Below, one piece after another: positions 19,516 through 28,343 of a stretch of 64,000 nucleotides of DNA. The DNA is from JALORV01 sp963712485 (GTDB lineage Bacteria; Pseudomonadota; Gammaproteobacteria; Burkholderiales; Burkholderiaceae_F). The translations under genes were made by a program, and so were the position numbers. The DNA lies in assembly GCA_963712485.1 (NCBI GenBank), contig CAVQID010000011.1:93013-157012 (forward strand). Reading direction: 5' to 3'. Every line of letters begins with the position of its first letter. Within the stretch, counting starts at the first letter, position 1. The notes under the pieces were generated by a model. It saw only the letters and a program-made list of their open reading frames with translations, was not told the origin of the DNA and did not search any database.

Positions 19516-21423
19516 TTGGCGAGATCGTCCTGGTTACGACGGCTCTGGTCCGGCTCGACGCTGGTGCGGGTTGGCGTTGTGTTGTCCGTCGTCGCACTGC
19601 TTGCGCTGTCGGTGATCGTCGCCGCCACGATCTTCGCGGAGCAGTCGACCGGCAAGGCGAGCGCCATAAACATCGCCGGCTCGCTGCGCATGCAGTCTTA
19701 TGCGCTGGCGACGGGCGTGGCCGACATGCGCGGCGACGTCGCGGATCGTCGGCGCCTGGCGGAGGCGGCAATCGTCGAGTTCGAGCGCCGGCTCAAGAGC
19801 CCATCGCTGATGACAGGCATCCCGGATGACGGCGCCAATCCCGTTCACCGGACGTATTCGAGCATCGTTCACGACTGGGAAACGACCCTCAAGCCACTGG
19901 CGCGTCGCGCGATCGAGAGCGATCCCGACCGCGCCGAGTTCCTTGCGGTCGTTCATCCCTTCGTCGGCAAGGTCGACATCCTGGTGCGCCAGATCGAGAC
20001 GGATCTCGAAAACCGCATTCAGTCGCTGCGCCTGGTGCTTGGCATCGGATTCTTCGTGATGATGATGCTGGTCGTGTCGGCGCTGTTCCTGCTCAACATC
20101 GAGGTGTTCCAGCCGATCGCTCGTCTCGGTGAAATGGCCAAGCGAGTGCAGACCGGCGATTTCACGGTTCGCGTCCAGAGCGCCGGACCGGACGAGATCG
20201 GGCAGCTGGGGCAGGCGTTCAACTTCATGGTCGACGACCTGGCGCGCCTCTATGGGTCGCTGGAGAAGCAGGTAGCCGAGAAGACGCGGGACCTCGAGCG
20301 GCGCAACGAGTCGCTGGCTCTGCTTTACGAGACGACGCGGACGCTGGCCGAAAAACCGCTCGATGGCGATTCACTGGCGCAGGTGCTGTTGACTGTACGC
20401 AAGGCACTCGGCGTCGAAAGCGGGGTGATCTGTTCGAAGCATGCCGGCGCGGCGCGCGGCATGCCGCTGGCGCGTGACGAGGCCGTCATCAAGGCCTGCA
20501 TGGAGCGTGACTGCAACCTCTGCGCGGGTAGCGGCAGCGGGGTGACGTGGCGCATCGAAGCCGGCGAGTCCGGTGACCGCCGGGTGATCGGCATTCCACT
20601 GATGGACGGCGGCGTCAGCTACGGCGTGATGCCGCTCGTGCTGGCGCCCGGCAAGGGTCTGGAGGTGTGGCAGATGGAGCTCGCCGAGACGATGGGGCGC
20701 CACGTCGGCGCCGCACTGGCGTCGGCAGAACGGCGCGAAGAGCACCGTCGGCTGGGTGTACTCGAGGAACGTGCCGCCATCGCGCGCGAGTTGCACGATT
20801 CGCTCGCGCAGTCGCTTTCGTACACGAAGATCCAGATTGCGCGGCTCGCGGCAGCGCTGGAGCGCGAAGGCAGCGAAGCTGCGACCGCCGCGGTGCTCGC
20901 CGAGCTTCGGGAAGGTGTGAACAGTGCCTATCGTGAACTGCGTGAGTTGCTGACCACGTTCCGGCTCGGACTCAGCGACGGCGGGACCGAGGGGACGCTG
21001 CGCGACATCGTCGAAGGCTTTGAACGCCGCTCCGGCGTGCGTTCGGTCCTGGTGAACGATCTGCTGACAGTCGAACTGTCGGCGAACGAGCAGGTCCACG
21101 TGCTGCAAATTGTCCGGGAGGCGCTGACCAACATCGAGCACCATGCGCACGCCCGCCATGCCTGGGTCTCGCTGCGCCGTGCCGCCGACAACGCGATCGA
21201 AGTATGCGTCGAAGACGACGGCATCGGTATTGGCGACCGCAGCGCACCGCACGGGCACTTCGGCCTGACGATCATGCAGGACCGCGCCACGTCGGTCGGC
21301 GGCCAGCTCGAGGTTGAAGGCCGCGCGCCCAGCGGCACGCGGGTCCGCCTGAGGTTCCGGCCGCAGACGACGTTTGCCGGCTTCCACCCGGCAGGAGCGC
21401 CGAAGCAGGAGACGACGGCATGA
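19516..21423 (+). CDS. narX: Nitrate/nitrite sensor histidine kinase
   Basis: A membrane-bound sensor of about 636 residues. A TTG start at 19516 is preferred because GAGGGAG lies six bases upstream; GTG 19492 is an alternative. TM1 is at about residues 17-39, followed by the nitrate-binding P-box NIAGSLRMQSYALA (about 52-65), a periplasmic helical domain, TM2, a HAMP domain, a GAF-like region with the NarX cysteine cluster CMERDCNLC, and a HisKA_3 domain with ARELHDSLAQSLSYTK (His near 427) and an HATPase (DDGIGIG). It phosphorylates NarL, whose gene overlaps by four bases. Confidence 0.95.
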   Translation: MARSSWLRRLWSGSTLVRVGVVLSVVALLALSVIVAATIFAEQSTGKASAINIAGSLRMQSYALATGVADMRGDVADRRRLAEAAIVEFERRLKSPSLMTGIPDDGANPVHRTYSSIVHDWETTLKPLARRAIESDPDRAEFLAVVHPFVGKVDILVRQIETDLENRIQSLRLVLGIGFFVMMMLVVSALFLLNIEVFQPIARLGEMAKRVQTGDFTVRVQSAGPDEIGQLGQAFNFMVDDLARLYGSLEKQVAEKTRDLERRNESLALLYETTRTLAEKPLDGDSLAQVLLTVRKALGVESGVICSKHAGAARGMPLARDEAVIKACMERDCNLCAGSGSGVTWRIEAGESGDRRVIGIPLMDGGVSYGVMPLVLAPGKGLEVWQMELAETMGRHVGAALASAERREEHRRLGVLEERAAIARELHDSLAQSLSYTKIQIARLAAALEREGSEAATAAVLAELREGVNSAYRELRELLTTFRLGLSDGGTEGTLRDIVEGFERRSGVRSVLVNDLLTVELSANEQVHVLQIVREALTNIEHHAHARHAWVSLRRAADNAIEVCVEDDGIGIGDRSAPHGHFGLTIMQDRATSVGGQLEVEGRAPSGTRVRLRFRPQTTFAGFHPAGAPKQETTA

Positions 21424-22076
21424 CAGCGACACGCCACACGATTCTCGTGGTCGACGATCATCCGCTGTTCCGCAAGGGCGTCATCCAGCTGTTGCAGCTT
21501 GATCCGGGGTTCGAGGTCGTGGGCGAGGCCGGCGACTATGAGGCCGCGGTGAAGCTGGCTGCGGAAAAGGATCCCGACCTGACGCTGCTGGATCTCAACC
21601 TGAAGGACACTGGCGGACTGGAAATCCTTGCCGCGCTGAAGGATGAGGACCCATCGCGTCGCGTGGTGATGCTGACCGTCTCGGATGCGCCGGAAGACCT
21701 GATGGCGGCGATCCGGGCCGGCGCCGACGGTTATCTGCTCAAGGACACCGAGCCCCAGGAACTCCTCGAAAGGGTGCGCGATGCACTGGAAGGGCGCACG
21801 GTCATCAGCGACTCGCTGACGGCGGCCCTGGCCGACGCACTGCGGGACGAGGCGCGCGGCGCGCGGCGCGACGTGCGCGACCTCACCGACCGCGAACTTG
21901 CGGTGCTCCGCTGCGTCGCAGGCGGCCAGAGCAACAAGGTCATTGCGCGCAACCTCTCGATCACCGAGGGCACGGTGAAAGTGCACGTCAAGCACCTGCT
22001 GAAGAAGCTCGGTTTTCGCTCTCGTGTCGAGGCCGCGGTGTGGGCGTCTGAACAGGGCTTGCGCGCGACGGTCTAG
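21420..22076 (+). CDS. narL: Nitrate/nitrite response regulator
   Basis: A 218-residue response regulator. The receiver domain has the acidic pair in ILVVDDHP, phospho-acceptor Asp near residue 58 (LTLLDLNL) and the signalling Lys in GYLLKD. The C-terminal LuxR/NarL helix-turn-helix spans about 150-210 (LTDRELAVLRCVAGGQSNK, then TEGTVKVHVKHLLKKLG). The ATG overlaps the narX stop (ATGA), so sensor and regulator are co-translated. It should control the divergent nar operon in response to nitrate. Confidence 0.96.
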   Translation: MTATRHTILVVDDHPLFRKGVIQLLQLDPGFEVVGEAGDYEAAVKLAAEKDPDLTLLDLNLKDTGGLEILAALKDEDPSRRVVMLTVSDAPEDLMAAIRAGADGYLLKDTEPQELLERVRDALEGRTVISDSLTAALADALRDEARGARRDVRDLTDRELAVLRCVAGGQSNKVIARNLSITEGTVKVHVKHLLKKLGFRSRVEAAVWASEQGLRATV

Positions 22077-22140
22077 TGGTCGCCCAGCCCGCTGTACCGG
22101 CGCGGCACCGACTTCTCGCTGGCATCAAATGGCGCGGATT

Positions 22141-22173
22141 AGCACTCGCTATGGTCGAGTGCTTTGCATTTTT
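22141..22173 (+). terminator. Rho-independent terminator after narXL
   Basis: A perfect 8-bp stem, AGCACTCG...CGAGTGCT, with a 7-base loop is followed by TTGCATTTTT. It lies 65 bp after the narL stop and separates narXL from the AAA+ ATPase gene. Confidence 0.85.
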
Positions 22174-22285
22174 CTGTCCGATTTGCAACATTGCTGGCAA
22201 GGAGCTTGCTTATTGAGAGATCAGGCGACGACGACGTAGCGTTACATCAGCACGGAGGAACCGTGATAGACAACCGGAGGGTTGC

Positions 22286-23275
22286 ATGAGCCTGCCTGCC
22301 ACGATCCCATCACCGATTTCGATTGCGGGATTCAAGGATGTTTACGAGATCCCGCGGATCGAAGAGGCGCTATCCGACCTCCAGGAGCTCGGAAGCGGTG
22401 CCAATGAAGCGCTGCGTGCCACCTACGTCAGGATGATCCGTACCGGCGGCCAGCGCTTTGTCATCAAACCGTCGGCGCTGCCTGACATCGACGGGCTGAT
22501 CCAGGAACTGCCGAACTTCGAGGAGCCGCTGGAAGACATCCGCAAGCAGCTGGCACTGTGTCTGTCGTCGGATGACCCGCTCGAGCTTGAACCGATGCTG
22601 CTGCTTGGTGATCCCGGCATCGGCAAGACCCACTTTGCGCGCCGGCTTTCGAAGCTTCTCGGCACCGGCTACAACTTCATCGGCATGAGTTCGCTGACTG
22701 CCGGCTGGATTCTTTCCGGGGCGTCGGCGCAATGGAAGAATGCCAAGCCCGGCAAGGTGTTCGACGCTCTGGTCAATGGCGACTACGCGAATCCGGTCAT
22801 CGTCGTCGACGAAATCGACAAGGCCAGCGGTGAGAGCCAGTATGACCCGCTGGGCAGCCTTTACACACTGCTGGAGCACGACACGGCGTGCGACTTCATC
22901 GACGAATTCGCGGAAGTTCCGATCGATGCGTCGGACGTCGTCTGGATTGCCACCGCCAACGATGCGCGCGGCATTCCTGAGCCGATCCTCAACCGCATGA
23001 ATGTCTATGCGATCGAGCCGCCCGATCTCGAGGGCTCGCGCCGGATTGCCCAGAACATTTATGAAGAACTGCGCGGCGAACACGCGTGGGGTCGCGCGTT
23101 TCCGCCGCGACTCGACGGTGACAGCCTGGATCGCCTGGCGCGCTTCAAGCCGCGCGAGATGCGTCGGGTGATGCTGGCCGCATTCGGCAATGCCAAGCTG
23201 GACGGACGCAACGAGGTTCGGCCCGACGACATCGTCGAAGACCGCGTCGCCAAGAAGGCGCGCATCGGCTTTTAG
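22286..23275 (+). CDS. AAA+ ATPase, Lon-like ATPase domain without protease
   Basis: A 329-residue protein with Walker A GDPGIGKT (about residues 112-119), Walker B VIVVDEIDKA (about 172-181), a sensor-1 WIATAND and a C-terminal helical AAA lid. The domain resembles the Lon ATPase core but there is no Ser-Lys protease domain. The ATG follows CCGGAGGGTTGC. An eight-codon frame (GTG 22263 to TGA 22289) with its own GGAGG ends across this start, possibly coupling translation. The substrate is unknown; its neighbours encode a TssQ-like lipoprotein and kinases on the other strand, so a secretion-related remodelling role is only a guess. Confidence 0.85.
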   Translation: MSLPATIPSPISIAGFKDVYEIPRIEEALSDLQELGSGANEALRATYVRMIRTGGQRFVIKPSALPDIDGLIQELPNFEEPLEDIRKQLALCLSSDDPLELEPMLLLGDPGIGKTHFARRLSKLLGTGYNFIGMSSLTAGWILSGASAQWKNAKPGKVFDALVNGDYANPVIVVDEIDKASGESQYDPLGSLYTLLEHDTACDFIDEFAEVPIDASDVVWIATANDARGIPEPILNRMNVYAIEPPDLEGSRRIAQNIYEELRGEHAWGRAFPPRLDGDSLDRLARFKPREMRRVMLAAFGNAKLDGRNEVRPDDIVEDRVAKKARIGF

Positions 23276-23295
23276 TCGAGGCGGCCCTCGTGTAC

Positions 23296-23312
23296 GCGAG
23301 CCTCCGGCTCGC
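23296..23312. terminator. Hairpin between convergent genes
   Basis: GCGAGCC-TCC-GGCTCGC forms a 7-bp stem 21 bases after the AAA+ gene, extended by partly complementary flanks (GTGTAC and GTGCAC). There is no T tract, so it may be a weak bidirectional terminator or a structural repeat. Confidence 0.4.
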
Positions 23313-23462
23313 ACGTGCACGCGCATCGACTGATCGGGTGCGCGACCTCCGGAGCGGCCGCGGGCTGCGCGCAATCTAACGGTAACGAAAGGCTCGTGCC
23401 TGAAAACGGTCAATTCATGACCATTCGTGGTGCGCGCGCACCCGCGCGGCGTGGGCGACTCA

Positions 23463-23921
23463 CTAACTGGCGGCTGGTCGCGCCGGCTGTTCCGCCGCGA
23501 CGCGCTTGTAAACCGGTCCCCACAGCGGATGGCCAACCTCGGCATCTGTCAGCCTGAATGACGGATCGGCGACGAAGGCAGCGCGAAACGCCTGCTCGCA
23601 ATCGCCCGGCCGGTTGTAGGCGCATGCAATGAAGGCCAGGTGCTTCTGTGCGACGGCAACGTCGTGGCCATCGCTCAGCCCTTCGGCGAGCGAGCGCCGA
23701 AGCAGCGCCTCGGCGCGCTCGTACTGGCCCTCCTCATAGAAGCGCAGGCCGCTGATGAAGGCGCGCTCCGCCGGCTGGTCATAAAGGCGAGCGATGCTGA
23801 CTGTCGGTGGCGGTGGTGGGGGAGGCGGAGGCGGAGGTGAGAACATCGCGCATCCGCTCAAAAGCGCCACCACCAGCGGCGGTGCGCAGTGCATCAGAGC
23901 GAGGCGCCGGGTCTCGGTCAT
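23463..23921 (-). CDS. TssQ-like lipoprotein associated with type VI secretion
   Basis: A 152-residue lipoprotein. The signal sequence ends in the lipobox LLSGC near residue 24, followed by a run of eleven prolines. The mature part is a TPR-like helical domain: YDQPAERAFISGLRFYEEG, QYERAEALLRRSLAEGL, VAQKHLAFIACAY and a C-terminal DAEVGHPLWGPVYKRV that I associate with the TssQ/TagX family. Such lipoproteins accompany some type VI secretion clusters. No tss gene is in the window, so the role here is inferred from similarity and the adjacent kinase genes. The ATG overlaps the pseudokinase stop (ATGA). Confidence 0.7.
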   Translation of the reverse strand: MTETRRLALMHCAPPLVVALLSGCAMFSPPPPPPPPPPPTVSIARLYDQPAERAFISGLRFYEEGQYERAEALLRRSLAEGLSDGHDVAVAQKHLAFIACAYNRPGDCEQAFRAAFVADPSFRLTDAEVGHPLWGPVYKRVAAEQPARPAAS

Positions 23922-25432
23922 TGGAATCGGTGGCGGATCTGCTGCGGCCGCTCGGGCGTTACATCGACCTGCGCAATGTACGGGGCCTGCTCGCCATTGC
24001 GTATCTCTATCGTATGCCTTCCGGCAGGTAACGTGAGCTGCGTTAGCGGGGGCGTCGTACCGCGCGAGGCGCCGTTGACGAATACGGATCCCCAGGGTGC
24101 CACCGCCAGTGCGATTACGCCTTGTGCCGCCGCGGCGACCGCGCGGTTCGTCGGTTCACGCGGCGTCGTGCTTCGATGAGTTGCCGGCGCGTCGCGAAGC
24201 CCATCCACACTCCCGCCGTGATCCTCAGGTACCGTTGCCGCCGGCGTGTCGGAGATGGCGGCAACGGCGGTCGGGGCGACCGGCGCTGATGCGGTGGCTG
24301 CCGGGTGGTTGACGGCGTCGCTCGAGCGGGCGGCTGCCGCCGAACGGCCCTCCAGTGCGTTGGTGCGCAGGCCCAGGCCGGCGAGGATGACGATCGCGGC
24401 GGCGCCGACCGCTGCGGCGATGGCGTGGGTGCGCCATGAGCGGCGGTCGCGCTTCGGCTGCGGGCTTGCCGCAGGCACCAGCGTCGCCACCGTCATGGTG
24501 GCGGCCGATTTGGGCATGACGGCCAGTCGCGCCGGCATGCCGGTGATCGTGGCCGAGTTGGGCAAAGGCATATTGCCGCGGTTGCCCCACAGAAAAGTGG
24601 TCAGTGTGTTGCGCACCTGCGCCGCAGTCGCGTAGACGCGCGTGCCGCCGAGCTCGAGCGCCCGCTCGGCGATCTCGGCCAGCGCAAGCGGAGCAGTAGG
24701 CTGAAGTTGCAGGATCGGATTTTCGTCGCGCTTGCCCTGGGCCTGCAGCAGCTTCACGTCCGGTCTCGTTCCGGTCAGCAGCAGGAACAGCAGCGCGCCC
24801 AGCGCGCGAACGTCCTTGCGACGGGCTTCGCCCGACAGTTCGTCGCCGAAGAACGGCAGCATGCGGTCGGTGCCATGGAGCTCGAAGTCGCCGGTCATGC
24901 CGCTGTCGATCCAGCCGCCGAAACCCGTGACCTTGGGTGTGCGTTCGGGGCCCTGCAGGTAGATGCGCGACGGTGACAGATGCCCGTGCGGAATGGCCCG
25001 AGCGTGGGCGAACTCGACCGCATCGGCAACACGCGCGACGATGTCGGCGGCCTGGAGTGCACCGGGCTTGTAACCTTCGTTCAGCAGCTCGTCGAGCAGC
25101 TTTCCATCGACCTTTTCCAGCGCGATGTAGCCGATCTGGTTGACGTGGCCGGCGTCGAAGACGGTGACGATATGGGGATGGTGCAGTCGTCCGGCAGCCT
25201 GCGCCTGCCGCATGAAGGCCTGCTCGACGCGTTCGTGCGCCGCCCGGTCCTGGCCGCTGGCCGGGTGCAGTTGCACGGCCTTGACGACGAGTTCGCGGGC
25301 GAGGACCGGATCGAAGGCGAGGTAGACGGTCGTGTACCGGTCACGCCGCAGTACGCGCAGCACCGAGTAGCGACCGACCATCTTGACGTTGGGCGCTGCG
25401 GGCGGCGGCTTGCCTGCGACAGTCTGTGACAT
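23918..25432 (-). CDS. Membrane-anchored pseudokinase with PEGA-like C-terminal domain
   Basis: A 504-residue Hanks-type kinase fold that should be catalytically dead. The beta-3 lysine is kept (VVKAVQL, Lys51), but the glycine loop is degraded (RVLRRDRYTTV), the HRD-x-K-x-x-N loop has become HGHLSPSRI (149-157), and DFG has become GFG in TGFGG (169-173). A transmembrane helix follows near 335-355 (AIAAAVGAAAIVILAGLGL), then a Ser/Thr/Ala-rich linker and a C-terminal PEGA-like domain (VNGASRGTTPPLTQLTLPAG). The PEGA half resembles that of the neighbouring active kinase. It probably acts as a scaffold or regulator of that kinase and is translationally coupled to the TssQ-like gene. Confidence 0.85.
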   Translation of the reverse strand: MSQTVAGKPPPAAPNVKMVGRYSVLRVLRRDRYTTVYLAFDPVLARELVVKAVQLHPASGQDRAAHERVEQAFMRQAQAAGRLHHPHIVTVFDAGHVNQIGYIALEKVDGKLLDELLNEGYKPGALQAADIVARVADAVEFAHARAIPHGHLSPSRIYLQGPERTPKVTGFGGWIDSGMTGDFELHGTDRMLPFFGDELSGEARRKDVRALGALLFLLLTGTRPDVKLLQAQGKRDENPILQLQPTAPLALAEIAERALELGGTRVYATAAQVRNTLTTFLWGNRGNMPLPNSATITGMPARLAVMPKSAATMTVATLVPAASPQPKRDRRSWRTHAIAAAVGAAAIVILAGLGLRTNALEGRSAAAARSSDAVNHPAATASAPVAPTAVAAISDTPAATVPEDHGGSVDGLRDAPATHRSTTPREPTNRAVAAAAQGVIALAVAPWGSVFVNGASRGTTPPLTQLTLPAGRHTIEIRNGEQAPYIAQVDVTPERPQQIRHRFQ

Positions 25433-25584
25433 CAGCCTGCACCCCCGATCGGCGGCAAACGCAGTGGCTGCGCGCCGTCCGAGTCATTGGTCGGATTCAT
25501 TGCTCGTCGAGGCTAGCCGATGGCGGGTTCGGACTCAACCGGCGTGAAAGCCGGAAATGGCGGACAAAGAGCTTGTGATTGTCG

Positions 25585-25605
25585 GGCGCCGGGACTCCCG
25601 ACGCC
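25585..25605 (-). terminator. Possible terminator hairpin after the Ser/Thr kinase gene
   Basis: GGCG-C-CGGGA-C-TCCCG-A-CGCC can fold into a nearly continuous nine-pair stem 36 bp past the kinase stop. No clear U tract follows in the minus-strand direction. Confidence 0.35.
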
Positions 25606-25640
25606 GCAGTCCGGCGCGGCCGGCGTGGTGTCGACGCCCC

Positions 25641-27059
25641 TCAAAAGCGGTGCTGCAGCGAAATCGTTTCCCCGGAGCGCAATTCAACGCGCGCCGTGAA
25701 CGGCGGTGAGGAGTTGTTGCGGATTTCGATGGTATGTGCGCCGGGCGGCAGTGCCACCTGCGTCAGGGGCGGCGATACGCCGCGAGCGACGCCGTCGACG
25801 TAGACTTCGCCCCACGGCGTAATTGCCAGGTTCACCGTGCCGTCCTTCACCGCGACCGCGGCCGTCGCGCTCTCATTGCGGCGCCGCGCCGCGGCTTTGG
25901 TATCGGTAGGCTTGCTCTCCTCTTCAGGCCCCGCGGTGCTGTCCGGCAGTGTCTCGGCAACCGGAGGCGGCAGCGGAGCCGGGGTGACAGGAACCGGCGT
26001 CGCTGCGACCGGAGGCGGGACGGCAGGCTCCGGTCGAAGGGCAAGATAAACGATCAGGGCTATCGCGCAAAGCGCGATGATGCCGAGCAACGCCCGCAGC
26101 GGTGTCCGCGACGGAGGGGCGAGCGGAGCTTCATTGGGACGCGTCGCTGCGGACAGGTCCGCGGACGGCGCGCGTGAGCCGTCGACGAAGTCGGCCAGCG
26201 CATTGCGAAAGTCGGCGGCTTTCTGGTAGCGCTGCGCCGGGTCACGCTCCATCGCCTTGCGCACGATCGCGACCAGTGGAGCGGGCGTCTCCGCGCGAAT
26301 CTTGTCGACCGCGCGCGGGTGGGCGCTAACCACTTGCTCGAGAGTCTCGTCGATCGTGCGACCGTCGAAGGCCCGGCGACCGGTCAGCAGTTCGTAAAGA
26401 ATGGTGCCGAGTGAAAAGATATCGCTGCGCGCGTCGAGGGGCTCGCCCTTGGCCTGCTCAGGCGACATGTAATTCGGCGTGCCGACAAGATGTCGCGTTC
26501 CCTTGTCCTTGGCATCCTTCGGAGTTGGCGCCAGCGCGGTTCCGAAGTCGAGCAGCTTCGGTTTGAGGTCACGCGACAGGAAGATGTTCGACGGCTTGAT
26601 GTCACGATGCACCAGGCCGCGCTTGTTGGCGTAATGGATCGCGTCGGCAAGCCGCATCATCATCGACGCGGCTTGACGCGGGCTCATGCGATTGCCGCCG
26701 GCCAGGTACTCGTGCAGGTCCTGCCCATGCAGCCGCTCCATCGCGATGTACGCGAAGGTGTCGGTCTTTCCCGCGTCGTAGATCGTGACGATGCTCGGGT
26801 GGCTCATCGCGCCAGCCGATTTGGCTTCGCGCAGGAAATTGGCCTCGATCTGGGTCCGGAACTCGGCCTCGCGGGCGAGCGGAATGACCTTGATGGCCAC
26901 TTCCCGCCCCAGCACCGGGTCGTGCGCGGCCCAGACGACCCCGTACGAGCCGCGACCGATCTCATTGAGAATCGTGAAGCGCCCGATCGTCTTCGGCATC
27001 GGCACGGACGAATTGCCCGTGGCGATCTGGGGCTCGGTGGCAGTCATCGGCTCGGACAT
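25641..27059 (-). CDS. Active Hanks-type Ser/Thr protein kinase with PEGA-like tail
   Basis: A 472-residue membrane kinase. The kinase domain (about 25-290) has an intact glycine loop GRGSYG, catalytic Lys57 (VAIKVIPL), HRDIKPSN (151-158), DFG (171-173) and the activation-segment GTPNYMSPEQA. A transmembrane helix follows near 325-345 (LLGIIALCAIALIVYLAL), then a Pro-rich linker and a C-terminal beta domain (YVDGVARGVSPPLTQVALPP) parallel to the pseudokinase tail, so the two genes look like diverged duplicates. In type VI clusters such kinases (PpkA) trigger secretion; that role is an inference here. Confidence 0.92.
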   Translation of the reverse strand: MSEPMTATEPQIATGNSSVPMPKTIGRFTILNEIGRGSYGVVWAAHDPVLGREVAIKVIPLAREAEFRTQIEANFLREAKSAGAMSHPSIVTIYDAGKTDTFAYIAMERLHGQDLHEYLAGGNRMSPRQAASMMMRLADAIHYANKRGLVHRDIKPSNIFLSRDLKPKLLDFGTALAPTPKDAKDKGTRHLVGTPNYMSPEQAKGEPLDARSDIFSLGTILYELLTGRRAFDGRTIDETLEQVVSAHPRAVDKIRAETPAPLVAIVRKAMERDPAQRYQKAADFRNALADFVDGSRAPSADLSAATRPNEAPLAPPSRTPLRALLGIIALCAIALIVYLALRPEPAVPPPVAATPVPVTPAPLPPPVAETLPDSTAGPEEESKPTDTKAAARRRNESATAAVAVKDGTVNLAITPWGEVYVDGVARGVSPPLTQVALPPGAHTIEIRNNSSPPFTARVELRSGETISLQHRF

Positions 27060-27170
27060 CGGGCCCGAATTATCGCACCGAGAGGCCGGTCCGATCTGCG
27101 GAAATGCCGGCCAGCGATCAGCGATCCAGCCGGGCCGGGCGCCGGGTGTGCCGGTCCATCGGGCAGGGCG

Positions 27171-28343
27171 CTAGCGCGAGAAGACGATGCGCTCGTTGCG
27201 CAGCAGCCGTGCCTGCAGCCATAGCGCGATCGCGGTGACTGCGAGCGCGATGATCGAGGGCACGATGATGTCGGTCGACGGAACCGGTTCGCCGCGAAGC
27301 GCGCGCATCAGGACGGTCTGCTGGGCGAGTGCCGGGACGAACAGCTGCCACGGCGCATCGCGCACGGTCAGGAACAGCGGAATGATCGGCACGAAGTTCA
27401 CGAGCATCGTGATGTAGCTGGCGTAGGTCTGCGCCTCCTTGTGGCTGCGGCCATAAGTCGCGGCCAGCATGATCAGCGATCCCACCATGGCCGAGAAGGG
27501 CAGCAGCAGAACGACAAAGAGCAGCACCTCCGGCGCGCCGAACTGCATCAGCGCCGAGAGATTCTCGCTTCGGACGAACTGCAATGCCACCGTGAATCCT
27601 GCGAGCGTCAGGAGCACGACGGCCGCGGAACAGCTCGCTGCAACGCCCCATTTGCCGACCACGATCGAAGCGGTCGACACCGGGTTCATCAGCAGCGGCT
27701 CGAGGGAGCCGCGCTCGCGCTCGCCGGCGGTGACGTCGATCGCGACACTGATCGCTCCGACGACGGCCCCGACAACGGCGAGCCAGGGCACGAGGAACAG
27801 CAGCTGCGCGCCGCGAGCGCGGCTTGCAGCGAGGTTGATCTCCTCGAGTTGCAGCGGCTGCAGCAGCTGCGTGCTGACGCCACGCGCCAGCAGGCGCTGA
27901 GCGCCGAGCTCGCGATTGAAGCCATGCAGCAGCCCGATCGTCGTACGAACCGCCGTCTGCGCCCGGCTGGCGGTTTCGTCGAAGACCACATCGAGCCGGA
28001 TGGTTTCGCCGGCGGCGAGGCGACTCGCGAAGTCTTCCGGAATGACCACGACCGCGTTCTGCAGGTGCCCTGAGCGCAACTTTTCACGGTAATCGGCCGG
28101 CGCTTCACTCACCAGCGCGCCATTGCGCTTCAGGAAATTGACGAGTGTCGGCGCGGCTGCGGCGTTGGCGATGATGACTTCGCGGCGCACGGCGCTTTCC
28201 TCGGCGCTCGAGACCACGCTGGCGATCAGCAGCAGCGAAACCGGGCCAGCCACGAGCGAGGTGAACAGCACGATGAGCCAGGTGCGCCGATCGCGCAGCG
28301 CGTCGACCATTTCCTTGCGAAAGACGACCGCGGCGGCTCTCAT
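27171..28343 (-). CDS. ABC-2 exporter permease, NatB-like
   Basis: A 390-residue membrane protein with an N-terminal transmembrane helix (RTWLIVLFTSLVAGPVSLLL), a large extracytoplasmic domain (about 45-180) and six C-terminal membrane segments. The ERERGSLEPLLMNPVSTASIVVGKW segment is a coupling-helix signature of ABC-2/NatB permeases. The ATG overlaps the stop of the ATPase gene by four bases. The family includes sodium-extruding NatB, but the substrate cannot be read from the sequence. Confidence 0.88.
   Translation of the reverse strand: MRAAAVVFRKEMVDALRDRRTWLIVLFTSLVAGPVSLLLIASVVSSAEESAVRREVIIANAAAAPTLVNFLKRNGALVSEAPADYREKLRSGHLQNAVVVIPEDFASRLAAGETIRLDVVFDETASRAQTAVRTTIGLLHGFNRELGAQRLLARGVSTQLLQPLQLEEINLAASRARGAQLLFLVPWLAVVGAVVGAISVAIDVTAGERERGSLEPLLMNPVSTASIVVGKWGVAASCSAAVVLLTLAGFTVALQFVRSENLSALMQFGAPEVLLFVVLLLPFSAMVGSLIMLAATYGRSHKEAQTYASYITMLVNFVPIIPLFLTVRDAPWQLFVPALAQQTVLMRALRGEPVPSTDIIVPSIIALAVTAIALWLQARLLRNERIVFSR

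Noticed and set aside
23800..23840. A low-complexity GGT/GGC-rich repeat.
   Set aside because: It encodes the polyproline tract of the TssQ-like lipoprotein and needs no separate annotation as a repeat.
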